This document shows, piece by piece, positions 16,908 to 25,381 of a stretch of 64,000 nucleotides of DNA. Below the pieces are notes generated by a model. The model was given only the letters and a program-made list of their open reading frames with translations. It did not search any database and was not told the DNA's origin. The stretch's first letter is position 1; each line of letters starts with the position of its first letter. Source of the DNA: Treponema sp. (GTDB lineage: Bacteria > Spirochaetota > Spirochaetia > Treponematales > Treponemataceae); assembly GCA_017464425.1 (NCBI GenBank), contig JAFUDX010000042.1, forward strand, positions 1 through 64,000, read 5' to 3'. A program made the position numbers and the translations under genes.

Positions 16908-18320
16908 ATGCCTTTCATCTCACTCTCGTTCGCCCTGTTTTTCACGATTCTTGCAATTCTCTACTTTGCCGTGCAGAATCTTCGTTCACGCGACAATTTC
17001 GTTCAGCAGATTTTGTTGCTCGCCGCAAGCCTTGTTTTTTATGCTTTTGCAGACCTTCGATTTGTTCCGTTTCTCTTCTATATAGTTGCGCTCACTTACC
17101 TCGCGGGGCGGTTCTGCAAAAACCGGCTTATGCTCGCATTTTTCGTCATTGCAGACCTTGCGCCGCTTTTGTTCTTCAAATACAGCCACACGAAATGGAT
17201 TTTCCCGCTCGGACTTTCATTTTTTACATTCCAGAGCGTGAGCTACATTGCCGATGTGTATACAAAAAAGATTTCCGCAGAAAAGAATCCGCTTACCGTC
17301 GCACTGTTCGTGAGTTTTTTCCCCGTGATTTCAAGCGGACCGATTCAGCGGGCGGGGAATCTGATTCCACAGCTTAAAGCAACGCATACTTTCGACTATG
17401 ACAATGCGACCGACGGCATGAAGCTGTTCGCATGGGGCATGTTCAAAAAACTCTGCATTGCGGACAGAATCGCCGTTTATGTCAACTTCGTCTACGGAAA
17501 CACTTCCGATTGCTCAGGACTTGCGCTCCTTTTAGCAACCGTGCTCTATTCGTTTCAGATTTACTGCGATTTTTCAGGCTACAGCGACATGGCTATCGGC
17601 TGCGCCAAGTTCTTCGGTTTCGATGTCGGAAAGAATTTTGACCACCCCTATCTTTCAAAATCAGTGGGCGAATTCTGGCGGCGGTGGCACATCTCGCTTT
17701 CCTCATGGCTCCGCGATTATGTGTACATTCCGCTCGGCGGAAGCCGTGTCGCCCTTCCAAGAATCTATCTCAATCTGATTGTCACTTTCTTGGTGAGCGG
17801 AATCTGGCACGGCTCATCGTGGAATTTCGTAATTTGGGGATTGCTGCACGGCGCGTATCAGTGCGCAGGGCGGGCGTTGAAGCCAGTTCTGGAAAAAGCG
17901 AAAATCCCCGCGTTCATCAAAATTGCCATTACATTCTGCCTTGTGACCTTCGCGTGGATTTTCTTCCGTGCAAGTTCGCTCAGCGAAGCAGTCGATGTTA
18001 TCCGCGGAATTTCGCATGTGCCCGCCGATGTAATATCACTGATTTCGCTCAAAAACACGCTCGGTGTAAAGGATGCGTTGCGCACCACCTTTGCACTGAC
18101 AGATAGTGCATTCGGCGGCTTTTCGGGAATGGCGAAATTCCTCGCTGTGCTTCTGCCGTTCATTTGCATCAGCATTGCCACACGGAACACGAACGGGCTT
18201 TCGCTGATACGAAGGCAAAATGCTGTTGTTCGCTGGGCATTTTACATCATACTTTGTACGATGGTAACAGGCTCTCTCACAACAAATACAAACACAGAAT
18301 TCCTCTATTTCGCTTTTTGA
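16908..18320 (+). CDS. MBOAT-family O-acyltransferase (AlgI/DltB-like)
   Basis: A 470-residue multi-pass membrane protein with about ten hydrophobic segments. It has the MBOAT signatures FFPVISSGPIQRAGNLIPQL, SVGEFWRRWHISLSSWLRDY and the catalytic-His segment VSGIWHGSSWNFVIWG (His near residue 300). Such proteins move acyl groups across the membrane to exported glycans or teichoic-acid-like polymers. The next gene, an SGNH-like exported protein 8 bases downstream, is the usual partner that completes transfer. The acceptor here cannot be predicted. Confidence 0.92.
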   Translation: MPFISLSFALFFTILAILYFAVQNLRSRDNFVQQILLLAASLVFYAFADLRFVPFLFYIVALTYLAGRFCKNRLMLAFFVIADLAPLLFFKYSHTKWIFPLGLSFFTFQSVSYIADVYTKKISAEKNPLTVALFVSFFPVISSGPIQRAGNLIPQLKATHTFDYDNATDGMKLFAWGMFKKLCIADRIAVYVNFVYGNTSDCSGLALLLATVLYSFQIYCDFSGYSDMAIGCAKFFGFDVGKNFDHPYLSKSVGEFWRRWHISLSSWLRDYVYIPLGGSRVALPRIYLNLIVTFLVSGIWHGSSWNFVIWGLLHGAYQCAGRALKPVLEKAKIPAFIKIAITFCLVTFAWIFFRASSLSEAVDVIRGISHVPADVISLISLKNTLGVKDALRTTFALTDSAFGGFSGMAKFLAVLLPFICISIATRNTNGLSLIRRQNAVVRWAFYIILCTMVTGSLTTNTNTEFLYFAF

Positions 18321-18328
18321 GAACTGCT

Positions 18329-19255
18329 ATGAAAAGATTTATCGTAAAACTTGCGCTTTTACCTACTTTGATTTTTATCCTACCTCTCATCCTGCTGTTC
18401 ACAGTATGTCCGCAGTACACACATGAATACACAGCATCATTTATTGACAAAATACATCGTCTTGAATCAATCAAAGAACCAAAAATAGTGCTTGTCAGCA
18501 ATTCTAATCTTGCGTTCGGAATCCAGTCAGACCTAATCGAAAGGAAACTTGGAATGCCTGTTGTCAATTTAGGACTGCATGGCGGGTTGGGAAATGCCTT
18601 TCACGAGCGAATGCCACTTTTTAATCTAACCGAGGGTGACATTATCGTGATTGCGCATCTTACTTATGATGACGATGATGTTATATCAGATCCTGAATTG
18701 GCATTGCTGACAGTAGAAAATTATTTCCGCTTCTGGAAAATTTTTAGAGCAAAAGATTTTCCGCGAATTATCTGCACTGTGCCAAAGTATACCTACAAAT
18801 GTCTGTTCCGGTTCATCCGCCATGCCGACAAAGAACCAGCTAGTCCAACATGTTATGCACGGAGTGCTTTCAATGAATACGGTGATAATATTTTTCCTCG
18901 CAACGAAGAAGCGGGAGAAAGTAAACCAGAACTTCGCCATCCGTCTGTTAATACAATTTGCATGAAACGAATCAACGCATTCTATAAGTTTTGCAAAGCA
19001 AAGGGGGTATCCGTTGTCATAGCAGGCGCACCGATTGTAAGTGGATTACCAGATTTTAATATGGAAGAATACCGGCAATTTCAAAATGATGTAGAGACAC
19101 TAGCAGAATGCCCAGTAATTTCCGACTTTGCGGATTATGTATTCGATAAAAAATATTTCTACGGCGGCGCATTGCACATGACAAACGAAGGTGCTCGATT
19201 GAGGACAGAACAGCTGATTACGGATTTGCAAGCATTTCTTGAAAGTCAAAACTAA
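18329..19255 (+). CDS. Membrane-anchored SGNH-like partner of the MBOAT protein
   Basis: A 308-residue protein with one N-terminal hydrophobic segment (LALLPTLIFILPLILLFTV). KIVLVSNSNLAFGIQSDLI has the placement of an SGNH block I, in which the Gly-Asp-Ser is replaced by Ser-Asn-Ser, and GGALHMTNEGARLRTEQLI resembles the block V region with a DxxH-like His. Proteins of this kind follow AlgI-type MBOAT genes and carry out the extracytoplasmic step of acylation. Start is the ATG at 18329; the longer open frame from 18164 overlaps the MBOAT gene. Substitution in the first block leaves catalytic activity uncertain. Confidence 0.75.
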   Translation: MKRFIVKLALLPTLIFILPLILLFTVCPQYTHEYTASFIDKIHRLESIKEPKIVLVSNSNLAFGIQSDLIERKLGMPVVNLGLHGGLGNAFHERMPLFNLTEGDIIVIAHLTYDDDDVISDPELALLTVENYFRFWKIFRAKDFPRIICTVPKYTYKCLFRFIRHADKEPASPTCYARSAFNEYGDNIFPRNEEAGESKPELRHPSVNTICMKRINAFYKFCKAKGVSVVIAGAPIVSGLPDFNMEEYRQFQNDVETLAECPVISDFADYVFDKKYFYGGALHMTNEGARLRTEQLITDLQAFLESQN

Positions 19256-19387
19256 CATTTCTTTTTATACAGCTGAAACTTCTTGCTAATCACATACCCA
19301 AATTCATCGGAAGTCTATACTAAACATATCAACAAAACTCGCGCTGACAGATTCCCCCCCCCGTTTTTGTGATAAGGAAAATCATTT

Positions 19388-19474
19388 GTCGAACACAATC
19401 GACAAAATATCACAATCTTTATCGAATATACTCGACAAAATCATTAACTTATCATAGAATATAATCGACAAAGC
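19388..19474 (+). repeat. Three direct repeats, 33-bp period, before AAA/DUF4143 gene
   Basis: GTCGAACACAATCGACAAAA (19388), ATCGAATATACTCGACAAAA (19421) and ATAGAATATAATCGACAAAG (19454), each 33 bp after the last. The first two are also imperfect palindromes (TTTRTCGA/TCGACAAA). The third contains the probable -10 box TATAAT (19460-19465). They end 18 bases before the start codon. Confidence 0.85.
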
Positions 19475-19492
19475 AAACCAAAGGGGGCGACC

Positions 19493-20770
19493 ATGAATCA
19501 CGACATACTCAAAGCAGTTATTTTTGACCAGCACAATTTTATCCGCGGCTACGAGATTGTCCGCCGTGACTACACTTTTGACCTGAACGCAAATTATGTC
19601 GTGGTGGGGCTTCGCCGGGTGGGAAAATCCACGATTCTCTACAAACTCGCGCAGGATTTGGTCGCTTCGGGCGTTGAGTGGAATCAGATTATTTACATCA
19701 ATTTTGAGGATGAGCGGCTTGACGGATTCACTTCCGCAGATTTCAACGATATTCTTTCCGTGCAGGCTGAACTGAGCGACAAAAAAGGCTGGTTCTTCTT
19801 GGACGAAGTTCAGAACATCGAAGGCTGGGAAAAATTCGCCCGCCGTCTTGCCGACACAAAAGAGCACGCCTTTATCACTGGAAGCAACGCAAAAATGCTC
19901 TCCCGAGAGATTGAAGAACGCTTGGGCGGGAGATACCTCACAAAATATGTGACCCCCTACAACTTTGCGGAATTTTTGAACGCAAAGCACATCGACCATT
20001 CCGCCGCCTCAATTCTCGCCACAAAAGAAAATGGCAAAATCCGCCGTGCCTTCCATGAATACTTCTACTTCGGTGGGTTTCCCGAAAATGTGGGCTACCT
20101 CGACAAGCGCGGCTATGTTTCAAGCGTGTACCAGAAAGTCCTCTTGGGCGACATCGCAAGCCGCAACAATATCCGAAACTTCAACGCGCTCCGTCTTATG
20201 ATGAAGAAAATCGCCGAAACCGTAAAAGACGAAGTTTCCTACTCAAAACTGTACAACATCCTCAAAACCATCGGCGTGACCGTGAGCAAGGACAGCATCA
20301 TCGACTATATCCGAGCCGCAAAGGACAGCTACCTCATTTTTGCGGTCAAAAACTATTTCTCAAAGTTCGTGGAAAAAGAAACCACGCCAAAATACTACTT
20401 CAACGACAACGGACTTCTGCACCTTTTCTTGGGCAACGAGGACAGCCGCCTTTTGGAAAATCTCGTCGCCCTCAGCCTCAAAAACAAATACGGTGAAGAT
20501 GTCTATTACCTAAAATCCCAGAACCTTGACGCGGATTTCTTCGTGGAAAGTGAAGGAATGGTCGTTCAGGTGGCATGGTCGCTCTCAAATATCACAAACA
20601 CGCGTGAAACCGACTCGCTCGTTCAGGCGGAAAAATCCGTAGACGGTGCAAAGCGATTCGTCATCATCACAAGCGAGGAAGAAAACGAAATTCAAGCCGA
20701 CGGAATCAAAATCGAAGTGCTCCCCGTGTGGAAGTGGCTGCTGGAGATGTGGAACGATGTGGTGAGGTAA
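19493..20770 (+). CDS. AAA ATPase with DUF4143 domain
   Basis: A 425-residue protein of the AAA_14/DUF4143 type. Walker A is GLRRVGKS (residues 39-46), Walker B is GWFFLDEVQN (about 99-108). Residues about 110-190 carry ITGSNAKMLSREIEERLGGR, typical of the family. The C-terminal DUF4143 domain (DVYYLKSQNLDADFFVESEG) resembles a degenerate PD-(D/E)xK nuclease fold. Function in bacteria is not settled; links to defence or mobile elements are suspected. Preceded by three 33-bp direct repeats that probably bind the product. A second such gene at 62379-63722 has the same arrangement. Confidence 0.88.
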   Translation: MNHDILKAVIFDQHNFIRGYEIVRRDYTFDLNANYVVVGLRRVGKSTILYKLAQDLVASGVEWNQIIYINFEDERLDGFTSADFNDILSVQAELSDKKGWFFLDEVQNIEGWEKFARRLADTKEHAFITGSNAKMLSREIEERLGGRYLTKYVTPYNFAEFLNAKHIDHSAASILATKENGKIRRAFHEYFYFGGFPENVGYLDKRGYVSSVYQKVLLGDIASRNNIRNFNALRLMMKKIAETVKDEVSYSKLYNILKTIGVTVSKDSIIDYIRAAKDSYLIFAVKNYFSKFVEKETTPKYYFNDNGLLHLFLGNEDSRLLENLVALSLKNKYGEDVYYLKSQNLDADFFVESEGMVVQVAWSLSNITNTRETDSLVQAEKSVDGAKRFVIITSEEENEIQADGIKIEVLPVWKWLLEMWNDVVR

Positions 20771-20836
20771 AAGCCTACCTGTTTCATGCCTCGAATTATA
20801 GCAAAAAACTGAAAAAAACACTATGCTGATTTCATT

Positions 20837-21382
20837 ATGTCAACAACCACTTCCGCCAAACCTCTTACCGCCGCTCAACTGAAAAAACTGCTTGCAGAAC
20901 GCTCAAAAGACGAGATTATCGAGTTTCTCCTCTCGCTTTATAAATCAACTGCCGCCGTAAAACAGGCGATAAGTGCCACGCTCTCAGAGAATTACGCTAA
21001 CCAGCGACTCGAAGATGCCAAGAAAAAACTCGACAAAATCTTTTTTCCGGCGGACATTATTCGAACGGGATTCTCGCTCAAAGAAGCAAAAACCGTTGTC
21101 AGCAATTTTGTGAAGACCTGCCCGAACGACAAGCTCGCCGCACGGTTGCACTTCCACTTTGCAAAGAACGCGGTTGATTTTACGAACGAGTTCGGCGATA
21201 TTGACGAGCCTTTCTACGATGCACTTGCGAATCATTTTAAAAATGCAACAGAAATTGTCGCGCACTATCCCGATTTGCGTGAGGAGCTTATGCCGCAACT
21301 GGAAGAATTGGTGGAAGAAACAAGCGACATCGGCTGGGGCGTGTATGACGAGCTTTCATCTATTTTGGAGAGAATTAGGTAA
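20837..21382 (+). CDS. DUF6155 family protein
   Basis: A 181-residue helical, soluble protein. The opening LTAAQLKKLLAERSKDEIIE and LYKSTAAVKQAI, followed by a long DALANHFKNATEIVAHYPDL region, match the DUF6155 pattern as I remember it. No catalytic motif is visible. It is transcribed alone, 66 bases after the AAA gene, and converges on the DUF262 gene. Function unknown. Confidence 0.7.
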   Translation: MSTTTSAKPLTAAQLKKLLAERSKDEIIEFLLSLYKSTAAVKQAISATLSENYANQRLEDAKKKLDKIFFPADIIRTGFSLKEAKTVVSNFVKTCPNDKLAARLHFHFAKNAVDFTNEFGDIDEPFYDALANHFKNATEIVAHYPDLREELMPQLEELVEETSDIGWGVYDELSSILERIR

Positions 21383-22330
21383 AGTACATATATGGTGATG
21401 TAAAATCCTACCTGTCGCTTTTCGTGTTATTGCACATTCTGCACAACATCTGCAAATTTTCGTAAACCGTTTTTCCGCCACGACTCCATGGCACAATATG
21501 GTCGCCTTCCATTTCTGAAAATTCAAAATGCTCTTTGCAGAACGGGCAGATTCCTTTTCGTGATACTGATTGTAGAGCGTTCCCCATTCAATACCTTTCA
21601 TCTCCTTGCGGTAGGTAGGGAACAACGCTTTTACCCATGCGATTACAAACTGAAAATATACCCAAAGTTCATTCGCATTTGAATCATTCTGATGCTTTCC
21701 CATATAATTGCAAATCAAGGCATCATCTTTACCCGCGTACCATTTTAACGCAGTCTCCAGTAATTCCTGGCGAATCGGATTTCCGTTCACATATTTGTCG
21801 CCGAGCAGTTTTGCAGCGCAGTTTGACTTTGAGAAAATTTTTTTTGCCTCAGCCGTCCAAGTTCCTGCATAAACCGCATTTCTTATTTCCTGCTCTGTAA
21901 GTTTTTCTCCTGCAATGTTGATTGTTTTGAACCAGCTTAATTTTTCGCTGTCCGTGCCTTCGCAAAAATAGACCTGCAATTCATAATTCAAAATCTGTTC
22001 TTTTTCATCGGGCTGCAAATTCGTAAAATAGCGCATGTTGTGCGAAAAAGTTCCGTTTACATACCGACAGATTGAAATCGTGCGTTGTTGACCGTCCAAA
22101 ACTTCATAGCGACCATCTTCACGGACAACCCAATACATCGTGTTGAGCGGAAATCCCGAAGTCACCGTATCCATTACCGCCTGCTGCTGCTTGTCATTGT
22201 AGCAAAATTCACGCTGGTACGGCGGACGAATATCCAATTTTCCACCATAGCCGACAACTCCCGCCTCGTCATTGTCAGTGTAGCCCTCAACCAAATCCCG
22301 AACTTTTATTGTGTTCAGAGTGATTTTCAT
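21356..22330 (-). pseudogene. DUF262-HNH protein with frameshifting internal deletion
   Basis: The first 250 residues form a DUF262 (ParB-like nucleotidase) domain, with VLDGQQRTISICRYV and IRPPYQREFCYNDKQQQAVM. After WGTLYNQYHEK the open frame becomes unrelated sequence. In another minus-strand frame the DNA from about 21557 to TAG 21408-21410 reads KGICPFCKEHFEF, EGDHIVPWSRGGKTVYENLQ and MLCRMCNNTKSD, a good HNH nuclease. A deletion at a short AAAAGG overlap has therefore removed the linker and the frame. DUF262-HNH proteins (GmrSD/BrxU relatives) are DNA-cutting defence proteins. The methylase gene directly upstream suggests a former restriction-modification pair. Confidence 0.82.
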
Positions 22331-22340
22331 AAATTTTCTC

Positions 22341-23327
22341 CTAGCTCAATGTGGCTTTATTTTTTTGCGTTTGATTAAAACTCTGTTGTAGATTTTTTTT
22401 ATTTTCTATCACTGTATAGAATTCATAATCTAACCATCTAGCCGAGTTTGCTAATCCCAAAATTTCAAATTGTTCAGGATTATATTTATCAAAAAAAGTA
22501 ATAGGAACTCCCATTAGCCCTTCATAATCTAATGGAATTTCTGAGACTTTATTCACATTTATAATTTCATAATTGTCATACTTCGGATATTCTTCTGGGG
22601 AGCAAGTTTTGTACAGAATCAAATCCTCATGGCGTTTCGCAATATCCAAGTTCGTATACCAACAGATATTGCCCATGCTTCGCCATTTTTGTCCGCTTTC
22701 ATCTTGCCAATATCGGGTTTCGCGTGGCGTATAATATGCAGGAACTTTAAAAGCCATATCGCCAGCCTTATAACCAAGCCAAATTTTGTTTTCCTTAAAT
22801 AATTTGAAAATCTCTTTGTAAGTGATATTGTTTTGACTTCCGATTATCAAAAATTTTTTATCATATTTCATCAAAATATCAACATATTCACGAAAAAGAG
22901 AAAACGGAGGAGTTGTAACCACAATATCTGCTTGTTTTAAAAGGTCGATACATTCTTGACTTCTGAAATCACCATCGCCATTTAAATTTTGAACCTTCAC
23001 CGTAGAAAAATCGGTATTGGTCGGGTCGTTAGGATTGCCGTAATAATCAAGCCACACTGCTTTTTCACAATCATTCTGACTGAACAAATCAATTTCTTGA
23101 TTTTTGTAGCAGGTTGAAATCAGTCGCTTCAATTCAAGTTCATCGAATTTTAGAGCAAAATATTTGAAAAAGTTTGAAATGCGCGGATCATCACAATTAC
23201 ATAAAATTGTTTTGTTTCTAAAATGCTCTTTGTAATGAGCCAATTCTTTTTCAATGTCAGAAAGCTGTGTATAAAACTCATCTTCCTTTGCATTTCGTGC
23301 ATTTCCGAGACTTGCATTTTTTGACAT
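22341..23327 (-). CDS. EcoRI-type adenine-specific DNA methyltransferase
   Basis: A 328-residue protein resembling M.EcoRI-type methylases: GNARNAKEDEFYTQLSDIEK at the start, ILCNCDDPRISNFFKYFA, the catalytic region IVVTTPPFSLFREYVDI (TPPF instead of the more usual DPPY/NPPF) and KFLIIGSQNNITYKEIF. ATG at 23327 is chosen because GAGG precedes it; an ORF extends to 23378 without a binding site. It lies 11 bases upstream of the broken DUF262-HNH gene and is divergent from a controller-like regulator. It probably remains as an orphan methylase. Confidence 0.88.
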   Translation of the reverse strand: MSKNASLGNARNAKEDEFYTQLSDIEKELAHYKEHFRNKTILCNCDDPRISNFFKYFALKFDELELKRLISTCYKNQEIDLFSQNDCEKAVWLDYYGNPNDPTNTDFSTVKVQNLNGDGDFRSQECIDLLKQADIVVTTPPFSLFREYVDILMKYDKKFLIIGSQNNITYKEIFKLFKENKIWLGYKAGDMAFKVPAYYTPRETRYWQDESGQKWRSMGNICWYTNLDIAKRHEDLILYKTCSPEEYPKYDNYEIINVNKVSEIPLDYEGLMGVPITFFDKYNPEQFEILGLANSARWLDYEFYTVIENKKNLQQSFNQTQKNKATLS

Positions 23328-23381
23328 AAAAACCTCGATATTTTCAAAAAATTCCAAAAGGTTTGTGTAAAAATACAAAAG

Positions 23382-23451
23382 TACCCATTGGTATTTTATA
23401 AAGATAATAATACCTTATGGGATTTTTATAAAGAGGTAGATACCAATTGGT
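23382..23451. promoter_or_regulatory. Operator cluster between methylase and controller genes
   Basis: Palindrome TACCCATTGGTA (23382-23393), half-site TACCTTATGGG (23411-23421) and palindrome ACCAATTGGT (23442-23451), with TTATAAAGA after the first two. Spacing between centres is about 29 bp. Pattern resembles the C-boxes of controller proteins in restriction-modification loci. Confidence 0.65.
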
Positions 23452-23464
23452 TATAAAATTAATT

Positions 23465-23806
23465 ATGACTTTTTGGGAAAATGTTGATGAAGAATTAAAA
23501 TTTCGTGGAATGGAAAGAAAAGAACTTGGTTCAAAAGCAGAATTTCCAGAGTCATATATTTCAAAAGGAATTTCGCGAAAAAGTTGCCCACAAGCAGATT
23601 TAGCCGTAAAAATCGCCTCGGTTTTAGGCGTAAGCGTGGAATATTTAGTTACAGGTGAAAATCAATCATCAATTAAAAAAGTTGAACAAGAACAGGCACA
23701 ACTCAAACTCTATCGAAAATATCACGAATTGATTTCAAAATGCGAAAAACTACCCGAAAGACAAGTGGAGTTTCTAGGACTTGTGGCGGACAGGCTGGAA
23801 AAATAA
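23465..23806 (+). CDS. XRE-family controller-like regulator
   Basis: A 113-residue protein: helix-turn-helix in residues 1-62 (ELGSKAEFPESYISKGISRK, QADLAVKIASVLGVSVEYLV), then a coiled, Glu/Lys-rich tail. ATG at 23465 is chosen as the family start; it lies only 13 bases after the last operator palindrome. It is divergent from the methylase, which is the usual arrangement of a controller that times methylase and nuclease expression. That role is inferred. Confidence 0.8.
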   Translation: MTFWENVDEELKFRGMERKELGSKAEFPESYISKGISRKSCPQADLAVKIASVLGVSVEYLVTGENQSSIKKVEQEQAQLKLYRKYHELISKCEKLPERQVEFLGLVADRLEK

Positions 23807-23934
23807 CTATCCAGCACTTCCCATCATCGTACAGCTTTCCTACGAGAAGAACACACTATTTGCAAGGAAACTTCAATGTTCAGAAATATTTTGAAATTGC
23901 TGACATAATCAAACACTCGTATTATATTATAATC

Positions 23935-24033
23935 ATGAAGTTTACCGTAGAAAAACGTCCACAAGTGCAGGCAGAGGTAGAAAACGAAAAAAACTCCAAA
24001 AGAAAAGATAAAACTAGCAAAACAGCGTTTTAA
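23935..24033 (+). CDS. Small Lys-rich protein, unrecognised
   Basis: A 32-residue open frame starting MKFTVEKRPQVQAEVE and ending in a Lys/Ser-rich tail. TATATTATAATC immediately before the ATG resembles a -10 box, so the start may be leaderless. The stop is 12 bases before the next start, with the ribosome-binding site AAGGAGGT overlapping the end, so both may form one operon. No family recognised; it could be an antitoxin-like partner or a leader. Confidence 0.45.
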   Translation: MKFTVEKRPQVQAEVENEKNSKRKDKTSKTAF

Positions 24034-24045
24034 GGAGGTCTGATT

Positions 24046-24333
24046 ATGGAGTATGTTTTTGTGAAAGATTCGGAAGGATATGTTTTCAAAAAATTGGCTT
24101 CAGAAATTACCAACGATGAAAAAATTATTTCTGAAAAAGAATATATGAAACGCTCAGGTCTTACCTCCTATGAAAAGAAATTCGGGCACGGTGGGGCAAG
24201 GGAAAACGCTGGAAGGAAACAGAAATTTGCTCTGCCCTTAAAATTTCAAATCCGCGTGACAAAGGAAGAAAAAGATTTCATTGCTTATGCAAGGGAACAC
24301 AAACTAAATTATTCTGCTTTGATGCAGATGTAA
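24046..24333 (+). CDS. Hypothetical small protein with GGARENAGRK motif
   Basis: A 95-residue protein with a strong ribosome-binding site (AAGGAGGTCTGATT before ATG). The middle GHGGARENAGRKQK recalls the glycine/arginine motif of plasmid and phage small proteins; the following KFQIRVTKEEKDFIAYAREH and KLNYSALMQM looks like a ribbon-helix-helix. It may therefore bind DNA. A gene of 32 codons lies just upstream. No known function. Confidence 0.65.
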   Translation: MEYVFVKDSEGYVFKKLASEITNDEKIISEKEYMKRSGLTSYEKKFGHGGARENAGRKQKFALPLKFQIRVTKEEKDFIAYAREHKLNYSALMQM

Positions 24334-24349
24334 ATTCTTTCGGGCAGTT

Positions 24350-25291
24350 TCAAAAGTCAGTCTTGTTCTCTGCCCCACTAGGCGCACTCCCCATCATCGC
24401 CCTAAATTCATCCTGCGCCGTAAGACAAGTATCTCGCAAATACCCGCGTTCGCTCGCCCACTCTTTTATTCCGCGGTAGTAGAACAGCTTCAATTCCTCA
24501 GTGATGATGAACGGCACGATGTCATTTTTGAGGCATTCTTTGAACAGGAGAAGCCGCCCGATTCGTCCGTTGCCGTCTTGAAAGGGGTGGATTTTCTCGA
24601 ACTGCACATGAAAATCAAGTATGTCGTCAAAGGTCGCGGATTTTTTTGCATTGTATTCGCTGAGGAGCGTTTTCATCCGAGATGCCACTTCGTTGGGCTT
24701 TGCCGTCTCCGTTCCGCCCACTTCATTTTCCAATAACTTGTAGCCGCCCACGCGGAACCATGATTTTTCGCTGTCGCTTGTTCCAGTTTTGAGGATAAAA
24801 TGCAGCTGCTTGATAAAGCTTTCCGTGAGCCTGCGCCCCGCGTTCTGAATCACAAGGTCAACGCAGCGGAAGTGGTTCACCGTTTCTACGATGTCGTCAA
24901 CCTTCACCGCACTGTCGGTAATGCCGAGCGTCTTTGTCTCAAAGATGTAGCGCGTCTGGTCGTGGGTCAGGTGCGAGCCTTCGATGTGGTTGGAATTGTA
25001 GGTAAGGTCAATCTGCACGCGATGATAGAGCGAGCCTTTCAAGCCGCTTTCCTTTTCGCGCAAAAGACGAGCCAGCACCGTTTCGTTTTTGAGCGACTTT
25101 GTTGAATGCCGCCGTTCCCGCGCAGGCTTTGCCGCACCGTTCGGAATGAGCCAGGTCTTCCCTTCAAGCACCGCCCCCGGAACTCGCCCAAGCGCACAGT
25201 AATTCCGCACGCTCCGCTCCGACACGCCCCACATTGCGGCGACCTCTTCCGATGAGAAAAATGCTTTTCTTGCCCTGCTTTTCTTTTTCAC
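24350..25291 (-). CDS. Fic-family protein (AMPylation domain) with N-terminal HTH
   Basis: About 313 residues. An N-terminal helix-turn-helix (SSEEVAAMWGVSERSVRNYC) precedes a Fic domain with the active-site loop HPFQDGNGRIGR and an upstream inhibitory helix NSNHIEG (S/T-xxx-E-G type), so it is probably self-inhibited. Such enzymes transfer AMP from ATP to proteins. The ORF runs to a TTG at 25318, but TATAAT at 25298-25303 sits inside that extension, so the GTG at 25291 is the likelier start, nearly leaderless. A 14-bp inverted repeat flanks the promoter and suggests that the HTH controls its own gene. Confidence 0.88.
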   Translation of the reverse strand: MKKKSRARKAFFSSEEVAAMWGVSERSVRNYCALGRVPGAVLEGKTWLIPNGAAKPARERRHSTKSLKNETVLARLLREKESGLKGSLYHRVQIDLTYNSNHIEGSHLTHDQTRYIFETKTLGITDSAVKVDDIVETVNHFRCVDLVIQNAGRRLTESFIKQLHFILKTGTSDSEKSWFRVGGYKLLENEVGGTETAKPNEVASRMKTLLSEYNAKKSATFDDILDFHVQFEKIHPFQDGNGRIGRLLLFKECLKNDIVPFIITEELKLFYYRGIKEWASERGYLRDTCLTAQDEFRAMMGSAPSGAENKTDF

Positions 25292-25297
25292 GGCAAG

Positions 25298-25368
25298 ATT
25301 ATAGCATGTTATCGGCAAAATATAAAGGGGATTTTTATATAAAAAGAAGCGTTTTATTTTGCCGATAA
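25298..25368 (-). promoter_or_regulatory. Promoter and inverted-repeat operator of the Fic gene
   Basis: TATAAT at 25298-25303 (minus) and perfect inverted arms TTATCGGCAAAATA (25309-25322) and TATTTTGCCGATAA (25355-25368), 46 bp apart centre to centre. One arm covers the spacer and -35. Confidence 0.7.
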
Positions 25369-25381
25369 TCGCTTTTATAAT

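Noticed and set aside
23740..24033. 97-codon frame before the small Lys-rich ORF
   Set aside because: First part overlaps the XRE gene in another frame; only the last 32 codons have a promoter and start.
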